Below, piece after piece: positions 46,448 to 56,559 of a stretch of 64,000 nt of DNA. This stretch comes from Nageia nagi. Its lineage: Eukaryota > Pinophyta. Every line of letters starts with the position of its first letter. The stretch's first letter is position 1. The stretch covers positions 4,898,001 to 4,962,000 of the forward strand of contig JBITNC010000001.1 in NCBI GenBank assembly GCA_050084985.1, read 5' to 3'. The notes below the pieces were generated by a model. That model saw nothing but the letters and a program-made list of their open reading frames with translations. It made no database searches and was not told the origin of the DNA. The position numbers and the translations under genes were made by a program.

Positions 46448-48970
46448 TGTAATGCAACTCAATCTTTCACTATCTAAACCCCTAAATTTGGGACCAATTT
46501 CTTTTTGTTTACCGATTTGTTAGCTTCATAAGGTTCAATATTTATGGAATTATATCCCACATGTATTATATATTTATACCTTATTCATTTTATTTAATCT
46601 TCATCATTTCTTTTTAAGTACAAGGATGCATTCACCAAGTATTTCTACCCTCGCTTGCGAACGGATACTCCTAATGATCATACCTTTGTTTTATTCAATG
46701 AGATGTTGAACTTTATTTTCTATAAAATTCATCATAAGGATTTAATATCATTGTTTTAATTATGAACCTTATTTTAACTTTGGTTGAGAAATTGTACTAA
46801 TTGGATCCCATTTAATTTTCTCTTTTATCTAACCATTCAAAAGTATTTCCCATAGTATTCCCAAACTTTCTCATTTGATCCCATTTATTCCCAAAAGATC
46901 CCTAACATTTTTCGATTGAGTCTCACATATAATTGAGGAATATATCCTTTAAAATTAAAGTTGCTATGGGTTTTAAATTGGATTCTTCTTCAAAAAGTTT
47001 ACCACTCTTGATTATTTTACATCCTAAGTTTTATTAGGTAGTGTTGGGAATACTTTCCCTGTTGGAATTTTAGGTCTAAACTTGGAATTCTTACAAACAT
47101 ATTTTAGGGTTAATACACCATATTTTGACTCCTACATTATTTTAATAATAAGTCCATTAATAAATATATTGGGATCATTCTATACCATATCATTTGAGAG
47201 GGATAATAGTCTAAGTCATTAATGTTTTCAAAGACAATGTTGTGGACTTAATACCTTATTTTAGTAATACAATTATTTACATTGAAAATTATTGCCTAAA
47301 AATATTAACATAATAAAGGGATTGATTTTTAGTTAATTATACCAATCATCCATAATAACAATAATTCCTCCACTATATTGTAAAATAAATCAAACCTTTG
47401 CATTTATATTACATCCTTGCATAAACATTAAACCCTTTTTGCAGATAAGAAAATTAGGACTAACATATCCTCAAATCCCAAGCATTAAGAATTATCCTCT
47501 ATTTACATTTTGAATTACAAATTAATTATAGTATTACTCATTTGTGAGGTTGTATTCACATAGTTATAACCCATGGTCCTTTTTCTAAAAGATCTAATGA
47601 ATTCTTTCTCAATATTTTGATATTTCAGCTCATTACATGTTCTACTTCATACATACATATTGTGTAAGGTCGAATTATATCACCATATTTCAGGATCCTT
47701 CTCTTCTCACTATCTTCTATGGTACTTTAATTACAATTCCATGATACCTCATAAATACAATAAATTTTAATACATCATTTGTATAAATATTCATTCAATA
47801 AGCTCCATCATAAAGAGGAGTCTTCATAAATTCTCATGCTATTTACTAACTTTCCAAGGTACGAAGAATGAATGATCGTAGGTACTAATAAGGTTTTATG
47901 AGGATAAAGATAGCTCATCATTCTTTGGACCCCAATGCATATGTACAAACTAATTTAACACATCATCTATTAAAATTTATCTTATTTTTAGTCTCAAGAG
48001 GTTTTACGCTTTTTATGAAGCTACATCTCTTCCTTGACCATAGAGTGGACCTCAAGAAACATAGTCAACAACCTTTTAGTAAAATTCATAGTTTCAATTA
48101 ATTTTAAAATTCCATAATCAAACATATAACTATAAAAATATTATGCACTATTCCTAAATTATGATTATATATATATTCAAGTAGACGAGAAATCTTATCA
48201 AGTTTAATGATAAAATATTTATACTTTTCGAAATCAAATACTTTGTAGAAGAAATATCTATATCGATCATTTATATTAGAAAAGATTTTAAAATGGTTTA
48301 TTCAAAATAGAGTCAATGAATTGTTTGACATAATGACTCAATCAAATGTGGTATCATGTATCTATATTTTGTTAAATGTTTTGTCTCGCTATAACTTATG
48401 AAATGAATTCATAAGTTGTTGAACTTGCATTTTAGCTTCTAAAGTAACCGCCTTGAATAGAGCATTTCTTCAGCAAATACTATGACAAAGTTTCAAACAA
48501 ATATAAATTTTCATCATTTAGAAAAACTCTCTTAGTATGTGACCATGGGACTTTAGAAAAGAGAAGGTTACGAAAGAGAATTGCTATATTGGGAGCTCAA
48601 GAAGATATGGATGGATTTTGAAGTCTGACTCTCTATTCATGTCAGTATTCTCTTGGGCACATCGTAATGATGGGAACTTCATATGACTGTTTATCGAAAT
48701 AAGCTAACTTATATATCTATTAAGTGTGCAATGCCTAATATGGTGGGTGGTATTCTGAATAGGATATGCACTAAGTGATTTTTTAGAAAAGCTGTGAGAC
48801 CTTTGAGTAAAGATGAATATCAAATGTATAACTAAACTTTGCATTCTCTGCGAGCATATCTCCATACGGCCACATACACTGCGACCTTTGTTTGTATTCT
48901 TCCGGCAGAGGAGGTGTGGATGACACAATTTGTTAAGAAATATCTCCTCATTCTCTGTCATCACTCTTAG
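46448..48970. other. Insertion F, left non-coding part
   Basis: AT-rich, no coding motif. The outer 7 bp TGTAATG mirror the right end. Short frames such as 47,898-48,101 and 48,704-49,036 give no recognisable protein. Confidence 0.5.
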
Positions 48971-48974
48971 AAGG

Positions 48975-50215
48975 ACAGTGTAGCATTGGATTGATGCAAG
49001 CACAGTTTCATGGACATTATTGATTGCAGAATACACACAGAATGGTTTTCTAAAAAACGCAGGAGACTTTCACATGGAAAAGTCAGATTTCTGAAACCTC
49101 TATTAGCATGCACCACAATGAGAGCGCTAGATAAAGGCTTGGAGATCCTTAAAAAAGTAGTTGAAAATAGTTTTTCATCAAATTTTGTGGCCATGAGTAT
49201 CCTGTTAGCCATGTATGCGAATTGGGGAAAGAATACACAATATCTGGGATTAGTCTGCAGACAACGTTTCATAGCGTATACGCAAAGTGCATTCTAAACA
49301 AATGCCTTCTATTAAATACAATGGATAGATGTAAAGTTGAACTCTGCAACCATTACCAACGTTCTCTTAGCATGATCCCAGCGTGAATTCAAGAAGTAAA
49401 TATGGAATTCCATCAAAGAGAAGTCAAGATGGTTTCTCAACAGATATTATGATTATGAACGCCTGTATACAAGGAACACACAAGTCTGAAAAGATTGTTT
49501 AAAAAATAGCGTGTTGCAACCTTTATTCATAGACTTCAATGATGGCAGGATACGCAAAGAATGGGATTTCTAAATGGCGCGAAAAAGTAAAACTATCCTA
49601 TGAATTCTTTATCGACGTTATGCCATCATGGAAGAGTAGAAAAAAAAAATATAGAGATCTATCAAACGCAGTTAAAATGGTTTCTCACCGGAATAAGATC
49701 TCATATAACGTGCCGCCAAACTCTGCAACTTTTGTGTTTAGCATTCTGCCAACATATGTCACCGCGAGAGTTCAAGAAGAAGGCATGGAGATCCATCAAA
49801 GAGTAATTGAGAATGGATTCTCGTCAAATGTTGTGGTCGTGAGTACCCAGATTCATATATGTCGAACATGGGAAAGTACACAAGGTTTGGGAATTGATTG
49901 TCAGCGTGTATGATGTGCACATTTTCATAGATTGTAACGAGGGCAATATACTCATAAATGGGTTTCCTGAAGAGGCGCAGTAGATTTTTAAAGAAATGAA
50001 TTAGTCAGGCCTAAAACCAAAATCTAAAACCTTTAAGAGAATTCTTTCAACACAAAGAGCGATTATCAAGAGTAAGCCAAGAAAGCTTGTCGATCCATAT
50101 TTCATGAAATATGCACTAAAATAGTCTATTCAAAAACTTCAACATTGTAGAATCCCTTTAGACACAAAAATGACCATCGAGTTACCACAAATGAATGCCT
50201 TGGAAGTGATGTGAA
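48975..50215 (+). pseudogene. PPR-repeat gene fragment P3, inside F
   Basis: The best-preserved PPR fossil, with clearly higher G+C than its surroundings. In order on the plus strand: DASTVSWTLLIAEYTQNGF (48,993-49,049), LLACTTMRALDKGLEI, VVENSFSSNFVAMSILLAMYA (49,090-49,226), NSATITNVL, TDIMIMNACIQG, MMAGYAKNG (49,539-49,565), PPNSATFVFSILP, EEGMEIHQRVIENGFSSNV (49,778-49,833), then LKPKSKTFKRIL (50,010-50,047). This is at least three PLS-type units of 'alternating P, L, S' layout. Stops and frameshifts lie between the units. Family role: organelle RNA binding, often C-to-U editing. No DYW domain is seen. The strand is opposite to the putative F promoter. Confidence 0.85.
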
Positions 50216-51538
50216 GTTTAGTTTAAAATAATAAATCTTTTAAAAGCTGGCCATGTCTTATCATACCATCCTCGCAATTTAAGGTTTTATCTCTCTCTAA
50301 CTATACCATTAGGAAGAGAGTACAAAACTTCACATGTCACATATTAATCAAAAAGGTCTCTTCAAGTACTTTAATAGTATTACTTCATAGATATTTCAAT
50401 GAACTCATCTTTCTCAAACAACAATAAATGCAAGTAGGCTTTACAATGTAACTAAATAATTGTAGAAAACTTTACATATAGAAATATCAAATAATTTTAA
50501 AGAAGTCTTTTCCAAAGTACTTTACTAGTAAAATAATTAAATGAACCTATATTTCTTCAAACAATAAGAAATACAATATGCTCACAACATAACCAAGCAT
50601 TTTTAACCAAATAACTAAGATGCAAGAGAGAGAGTACCTAAGCTTAACAGGAGGGGATCCATTTATACACAGGACTCTAAACCAAAGTTGAGAATAGCAA
50701 AAATGAAATGATAGTATATAGATGTGTTTTTACCTAATGCTCCATTCCTTTATTTATAGCCAAGGAAACTCAAATATGTCCAAATGGACATCTACTCATT
50801 CTTTTAATAATTTTTGTGGTTGGTCTCAACTATTCATGAGTGTAATGGTATTAATTAATTTGGACCTCTTTTATATTAACTAATAAATAATGCCAACTAT
50901 TTCTGCATACCTAACATAAAAAAACAAAATAGATAGGGCCATATCTCAATTATTATTTTTTTAAATCATTAATTTCTTGTAACATCTCAAAGTGACCTTA
51001 GTCCTTTCTAACTTTTATTGTTTTAATTTTCACTTTAATTTAGTAATAACTATAAGTAAAAATTTAAATTCAAATGAAGGGAATAGTCCTCGTAGTTAGC
51101 TAATAAACTTTTGAAAATGCACATCAACCTTTTTAACACACATCTATTACCTAAAACAATTCCTTCATCTTGGAAGATAAATTTATTAGTGCACATTCAC
51201 ATCAACACACAGAGGCATTATCGAAAACATAGTTTTAATATGTATCTATATGATTTATGAGGGATTCTTATGAATCTGTCAGTAATTTAATGCTAATCAT
51301 TTCCTCACTCTTACCAATCCATTCCCTTAACCACTCATACTAGTTCCTTAGGATCTCCATCTTAGTTTTTTTATTAGAACAACCTATTACCTATGTCACA
51401 CAAAATCTCAAAGCCAATATCAAATTGACACAAGTAATACTTAAAATTCATCATCACATAGCAATATTTTAAACATGATTTCATTCACATCCTCAATGGT
51501 GCTCGAAGTCAAATAGTGTCATTGGATGGGTCATTACA
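50216..51538 (-). repeat. Insertion F right part, LTR-like U3 and promoter
   Basis: The minus strand starts TGTAATGACCCATCC, runs about 780 bp to the TATA box GCTATAAATAAAGG (50,747-50,760), then CCCCTCCTGTTAAGC. Two related phrases, AGTACTTTA(A/C)TAGTA..., lie near 50,356 and 50,514. No homologous copy was found at the left end, so LTR status is inferred. Confidence 0.5.
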
Positions 51539-52544
51539 TGAACATATCGGTGAGAGTATAAGCCACAAAATTGAAGGATGATGGAAAAATCTAGTAAAAA
51601 AATCAAAGAAAAGGGCCCAAATAGTAAGTAAATTTGATCAAAAATATTTATCAATCAAAAGATTGATCAGATGAGCACATATCATCATGTAACTTAAAAT
51701 GGAATCTACCAGAAGCAGTTGCAACAACATTCATAATTGAAAGAGAACATGATGGTTGATAATACACATTTTGTATAGTTAAATTGCAAAAATGTTGAAG
51801 TAAGTACTATTATAGAAATAGTTACACATATCTGTAAGTGCTGGACATGTGTATGTTGTAATAATATATGTGAGTAGCAATGACTAGTGACTAAGAAAAG
51901 AGTAATAAAAGGTATAAACAATATCTAAAGATGTTGTTGAAATGGTGAATGAATTTCTAAGTAGCAATGTTGTAAAGATAGAGAATGTATTGTCAAGCAA
52001 AGTATCAATGTGTGAGAAGTTGCTTAAGTGCTTGGGTTGCATGATTGATTAGCAAAGATGGCAATGTATTGGCTATGAAGACTGATTGCAAGATTCAAAT
52101 AGAGGTAGTCGAAGGTGAAGTTTGATGAGCTACAAATAAAGAAGGGATTTTTGAATAATAAAGGTATATTTATATGTCAAATTGATTGCTAAGATTTGAA
52201 TTCCAAGTTGGTTCTTGGTGTAGTAGTTGGTGCTCCTTTCCGCTGGTGTTGGTAAAGTAAGGATTGATGCTTCTTCTAATTGGTTTCAATAAATGATTAT
52301 AAAGTTGGTACTTTACAAGGGCTAGATTTGAAGCATGATCCAAACAACCTTATTTGGAGATGTATCCATATTTATGAACTTCATTATATCTTATGTTATG
52401 TGATGCTTCTTTGATGTTCTTACCTTAGTTTGGTTTGTTTCAATTTTTATCTTTCATGGTATTAGTTTTATAAGTCAAGCATTTGAGGTTTAAAAGTATA
52501 ACACACTGATTCACCCCCATCTTAGCATCATTATGTGACTAACA
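51539..52544 (+). repeat. Element D 3' LTR, last part
   Basis: It resumes the D LTR (ATATCGGTGAGAGTATAAGCC, compare 35,665). It adds about 0.45 kb lost from the 5' copy and ends GATTCACCCCCATCTTAG...GACTAACA, followed by CTTAA at 52,545-52,549. Confidence 0.88.
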
Positions 52545-52631
52545 CTTAAGTTGTTCTATTATATAATTTAAATTTGTATCCCCATTATTAGTGTTAGATC
52601 TAAAATGATGTTGGTCTAGTAATGTTTCCAT
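52545..52631 (-). pseudogene. Element B gag start
   Basis: The minus strand from Met at 52,631 reads METLLDQHHFRSN and NLNYIIEQLK up to the CTTAA duplication, where element D entered. The frame resumes, decayed, at 25,250. This is the true N-terminus of the B gag. Confidence 0.7.
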
Positions 52632-53454
52632 GTCTATCACACTTTTAAAAATAGATATCAAATACCTTCAAAAATTTAGGGATTTTTGGTTGATAAGAAA
52701 TGACCCAAAAATATGCTAATTGTGCAATATATGATCTTTAAAAATCACCAAAACATCCCAATGTGAAATATATGTGTGTGAGATAAGATTTTCTAATTTA
52801 AAAACCTACCAAACCAACTAAAATAACCTTGAAATTTTGGGTTTTTCTACAAAAATATTTTATTTCTTAACCAAAAACCTCATAAGAACAAATGTAAAAA
52901 TCCTAAATTTACCTTCCAAAAGTTTTCTATCATGAATATCTAAGGTTTAGTCAAAAGTATAGGGTACAAACAACCACCAAACCTTTAAAAATTAAGCTCA
53001 AAATCTAGGGTTTTATGCAAAAATAAAAGTGCACAAAAAATTATTCAACTCAAAATTACTTGATAATACATGCAAATAAACCCAATCTCACCTTCTATAA
53101 ATTGCCTATCATGAACATATAGGGTTTGGGAAAAGTTATAGGGCATAAACATGCATAAAAGTTTTAGAAATTAGTTTCAAGATCAAGGGTTTTGACCAAA
53201 AATGAAATTCTACAAAATATAAACACCTTCAAATTTTCAACAAATTAAATGGAGTAGGGTTTTATACTTTTGTATAAAATTAAGATAAACAAAAAACAAA
53301 CAAAACCTAGGGCTTCTTATGAAAAAATCCACAAAAACTATGATTCCCTAAAAAATGAAAAAATCTAGTTTTTTTTCAAAAATATGGTAGGTTCGAGAGC
53401 ACTTTCCAACCCTAATTAAGATATGGATATGCTATAAAAAGGTGGATGCCAATA
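52632..53454 (-). other. Element B leader with telo-box-like words
   Basis: About 820 bp of non-coding leader between 5' LTR and gag. TAGGGTTT (AAACCCTA on the sense strand) occurs exactly at 53,006-53,013, 53,120-53,127 and 53,255-53,262, with several near matches. AAACCCTA is the plant telo-box. Next to the LTR the sense strand reads TGGCATCCACC (53,441-53,451), a likely primer-binding site of unassigned tRNA. Confidence 0.55.
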
Positions 53455-54227
53455 TGTTGATATTTTTTTAGTGATCCCTAATATTAAACTAGGTAGAAAC
53501 TATACTAAATATTCACATTTGATCATAAGAACAATAATTTAAAGTATAATAGAATATAAATGAATAAAGCAATACTCAATTTATTGGATCAAGACAACAC
53601 CAATTGCTAATGGGAAAGGGACCAAAAGATAGCTACATACTTGTTAGTCCTTACTTGGGAGAAGATGATTATATGTAAATAGTAACTTATCAAAGAAATG
53701 TGACCTTGATGTATGAACCCCATAGAGTATAACAAAGGGAAGAATAACATGGATGCCAATGACAACATGGGCACACACGATAGCATAGATGATATGAGTC
53801 CAATTGAGTAAAGTTCATCATCAAGGATTGAATCATAGTAGAATATTGATAAGTCAAGTCATATATGTAATTACAAAGGATGGAATGATAGATATGCTTG
53901 AGTGATAACAAAATCTTAATCTCAATAGGTGGCATTCAGAAACTCCTAAAAGTAGGTATTGACTATCAAGATGAAATCTTGATGCTTTCCCATGTAATCA
54001 TACTTACTTTAAATATGAAACAGTATCTCCACATAGATGCTAGCATTGACACTAGAGTACCTTGCACAAATAAAGAAAAGATTACATAAGAAGTGTATTA
54101 AGTGGGCAAACATAATATATATGATATAATATGATATTAATATAATGAAAAACTTAATGGCATAAGATTAACATAATGAAATACCTAAGTAGGACAACCT
54201 TAGGTCAACCAAAATTAGTTGTCAACA
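53455..54227 (-). repeat. Element B 5' LTR
   Basis: 773 bp, TGTTGATATT...GTTGTCAACA, homologous to 21,647-22,445, followed by TAACC (54,228-54,232) and then element A sequence. Confidence 0.92.
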
Positions 54228-55160
54228 TAACCAACCTATTTTCATTGGATTTAGAGAACTCAATTCTAGCTCCCATCATCTCAAGAAAAGTGTCGTCACT
54301 TTGAAAAACATCCACTCACACTAGAGCACTAGGAAACAAGAATGGATCAACATAATACACTTGTAATTCTTCACTAGGGTTATGCATCATGGTGCAATGC
54401 AATCATTCATCAAATAAGAAATGACCACCACCCTACTCTTTTATCTCAACATGTTTAACAGTAAGAGTGGAAGACTCCACATTAGGTATTAATTCCTCAA
54501 ATCCAATATCGAAGGTTCTATTATGATGGCCATCATTCAAAATGGGTTTAATAATATCTTGATTATTCTTACCTAGTCCTTTGCCATCAAATTGATATTT
54601 CTACATATATTTAGTAGCAAAAGTAGGGTTAATATGATTGAAATCGATACTTACCTAAACTTTTAATGTACCATATTGAGAAGATTCAAGATTAGAACCA
54701 TCTTTTTAGGAGCTTATGAAGATTTTTCCTCTTGCTTTTGATAAAAAATGCTAATATTAGGAATAAATTCTTCTAGTTCATCTAGAATGGGCCGACATTG
54801 ATCAAAATTAAGCTCTACCCAACACCATCACTTGGGTTTGGGCATAGAAAAGGATTTTCTCAACTTCTTGAAACTCTACCAAATATCTAAATATGGAACT
54901 TGATATGTTCCCATACTTACCTCTTATGAAGCTACATCTTGTGCAAGTTTTACCATACCTTCTTTATCATTAACCAAACACTTCTCTTTTTGAACTAATA
55001 TGTGTACAATCTCAGTAAATGGAAGAGACATGTAATCCAAGGCTATGAATCTTAATTCAAGATGAATATTGTGAACAAGTATAGAATTAACATATGGATA
55101 GGCTAATGGTTCTTATATCATGCTCCATACTTTTTGTAATCTTTGTAAAAACTTATCAAA
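54228..55160 (-). pseudogene. Element A linker remnant with protease deletion
   Basis: 54,228-54,945 aligns with element C 30,885-31,575 (CTATTTTCATTGGA, CCCATACTTACCTCTT). The next bases (ACCAAACACTTCTCTTTTTG) align with C near 32,805. Element A thus lost about 1.2 kb that in C holds the protease and the gag tail. Confidence 0.75.
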
Positions 55161-55163
55161 TCC

Positions 55164-55646
55164 TTAATTTACACCTTGTGTGGTATTTACCAAATTAGAA
55201 ACTACAATTTGTCTTGGAGTATGGTATAAAAAATGCATGTAAAATTCAAAGATGAGTTGTATAAAGAAATTAATTAATTTAAAGGGAAAAGAGAAGTACC
55301 AAGTGAGGGCATAACCCCTTAATATTATTGGAAAATATTTTACCATCAAATTATCATCCACTCTAAATTTCAATTCAAACTTCATCTTGAAAGCCTTAAT
55401 GTGATCCATGGGATCTCCTTCACCTTGATATGACTTGAAATGGGCTCTAATTGAAGATTTGAAGCTCTAGTATTACAAATTTCATCACATAATAGATTTG
55501 AATCTGTAGATCTATTAAGTGAGCTATTATTACCACCAACATTAGAGTCCTCACTTATCATCAGCACCATAAAGCAACCTCTACAAATTAGCTTTGGTAG
55601 CATCATCAAATCTATTAACCATTTTAAGAAAATGAATGGGCTCCAT
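55164..55646 (-). pseudogene. Element A gag N-terminal part
   Basis: It starts at Met 55,646 (MEPIHFLKMVNRFDD, compare MEPTQFLSMVNSF in C). Then come NLLCDEICNTRASNLQLEPI and, after a frameshift, MDHIKAFKMKFELKF and LMVKYFPIILRGYALTWYFSFP. Capsid-type segment, clearly the same family as C. There are stops near residue 22 and a frameshift near 55,400. Confidence 0.82.
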
Positions 55647-55756
55647 GTATAAAACACATAGAATACAATATAAATTTGATCTAAAACTCTTATGATCTTT
55701 GGCCCAACTAATTGAGGATAAATCAATGTATTGAAGAAAATTTGGGTTCACCAATT

Positions 55757-56509
55757 TGTATAACCAAAATACTAATTTATTAGGGTTATTTAATATATTC
55801 ATTTTAATCAAATAATGATGAAATTATAGTAAAATAGCAGTTAGATGAAAGATGATAATAATAATAGTTGACCTAATTGACCTTAACCTATGAAAAATAT
55901 ATTAACAAAGTTACAAACCTATATTTTACCTATCATAATGATCAAAGATAATATCCAACCTAAAGATATTGATGATGAACCTCTCTCATGAAATGAGAAC
56001 ACTAATCCATCCTTTGCCCAGTTTTTCCATTAGGAACCCAACATTGCTACCCAAATTCCTATCCAGAAAGCCTTAGAATTTCTCTCATAGTTATATATTC
56101 CTCCTCTAATATTGGAATACTATGCATGATTGGTTCAAAAGATAATAAGAATTTAGAACTCAAAGTATAATAAAATCTAGATATGATATGTGGTATTTAG
56201 AAACATCAATTAATGGGACTAAGTATGTTACCAACTATCAAGGATTTCAGATCATGTCATTATTTCTCATGCATAACCCTACCATATTTATAGATAGAAG
56301 GTCTAGTTCTAAGGATCGTCCTTGCACTTATGGTTCACATGTGCCAAGACTCCTTGGGCTTATCTCTATACTAACGTATTATCATAAAACATGAAGGTGG
56401 TTTAAGTGTGCATAATAAAAAGAGAATTAAATCACTTAAATACATAAATCATTTAAAATTTATAAAAGGTATATTTTAATTAAATTAAAATTTCTTTTTA
56501 GGTGTTACA
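55757..56509 (-). repeat. Element A 5' LTR
   Basis: 753 bp, TGTATAACCAAAATAC...TTAGGTGTTACA, homologous to 16,604-17,340. Inside it the minus strand reads TTGGTGAACCCAAA (55,735-55,756), the putative primer site. Confidence 0.9.
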
Positions 56510-56559
56510 TGTAGGTCAATATTTTTACCATAGTTATCAGTTGAGTTAGTAGATCAATG

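Larger units (their letters stand above)
46448..51538 (-). mobile_element. Insertion F: TG...CA element carrying a PPR fragment
   Basis: 5,091 bp inserted in the D 3' LTR. The other D LTR shows the empty site (GAAAGATGGATATGTCAGTGAG, about 35,649-35,670). Termini are TGTAATG...CATTACA with flanks TGAAT and TGAAC, a 5-bp duplication with one mismatch, as for LTR elements. The minus strand has a good TATA box (CTATAAATA, about 50,750) some 780 bp from its TGTAATGACCC end, like a U3 promoter. No second LTR, gag or pol was found. It is either a giant solo LTR or a non-autonomous element with a captured PPR segment. Confidence 0.7.
25251..52544 (+). mobile_element. Element D: Sirevirus-like Ty1/copia element nested in B
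   Basis: Plus strand. D's own parts are 25,251-25,903, 34,312-37,490, 43,288-46,447 and 51,539-52,544. It has LTRs of about 3 kb, a purine tract (CAAAGGGGGAGATTA, 44,411-44,425) before the 3' LTR, three more GGGGGAG motifs in the interior, a coiled-coil gag segment and no visible pol. The 3' LTR ends in GATTCACCCCCATCTTAG, a word common near the end of plant copia LTRs. Multiple purine tracts are a known Sirevirus trait. Elements C, E and F inserted into it. TSD is CTTAA on both sides. Confidence 0.85.
21647..54227 (-). mobile_element. Element B: gag-only Ty3/gypsy-like element nested in A
   Basis: B's own parts are 21,647-25,250 and 52,545-54,227 (about 5.3 kb), minus strand. Its LTRs are 21,647-22,445 and 53,455-54,227, with a perfect TAACC duplication. 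The interior holds a purine tract next to the 3' LTR, about 1.2 kb of non-coding sequence and a gag frame, but no protease, RT or integrase. It is therefore a non-autonomous element. Its gag is interrupted by element D about 27 codons after the start. B is older than D and younger than A. Confidence 0.92.
16604..56509 (-). mobile_element. Element A: outermost Ty3/gypsy element of the nest
   Basis: A's own sequence is 16,604-21,646 plus 54,228-56,509 (about 7.3 kb), minus strand, with related LTRs at 16,604-17,340 and 55,757-56,509. Between the two halves lies element B with everything nested in it. Collinearity with element C proves the join: C at about 30,855-30,920 reads without interruption through the words flanking B (AAGTAAGTTTGATG ... 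CTTTTCATTGG). Domains in element order are gag, linker, RT, RNase H and integrase, all mutated. Protease and the central RT are deleted. Flanks ATAGG and GTAGG are only a possible degraded duplication. Confidence 0.88.

Noticed and set aside
48975-50215. A live PPR gene
   Set aside because: Stops and frameshifts separate every unit and no start or C-terminal domain is found, so it is called a pseudogene fragment.
46448-51538. F as a DNA transposon with TGTAATG terminal inverted repeats
   Set aside because: Only about 7 bp are inverted, the ends are TG/CA and the duplication is 5 bp with one mismatch. That fits LTR-type integration better than known cut-and-paste families.
53455-56509. 53,455-56,509 as a single short element with two LTRs
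   Set aside because: The two terminal repeats are unrelated in sequence. Each pairs instead with an LTR near 16,604 or 21,647, which revealed the nest.
16599-56515. ATAGG / GTAGG as a firm target duplication of element A
   Set aside because: It needs one substitution plus a shifted LTR end (GGTGTTACAT), so it was left as a possibility only.
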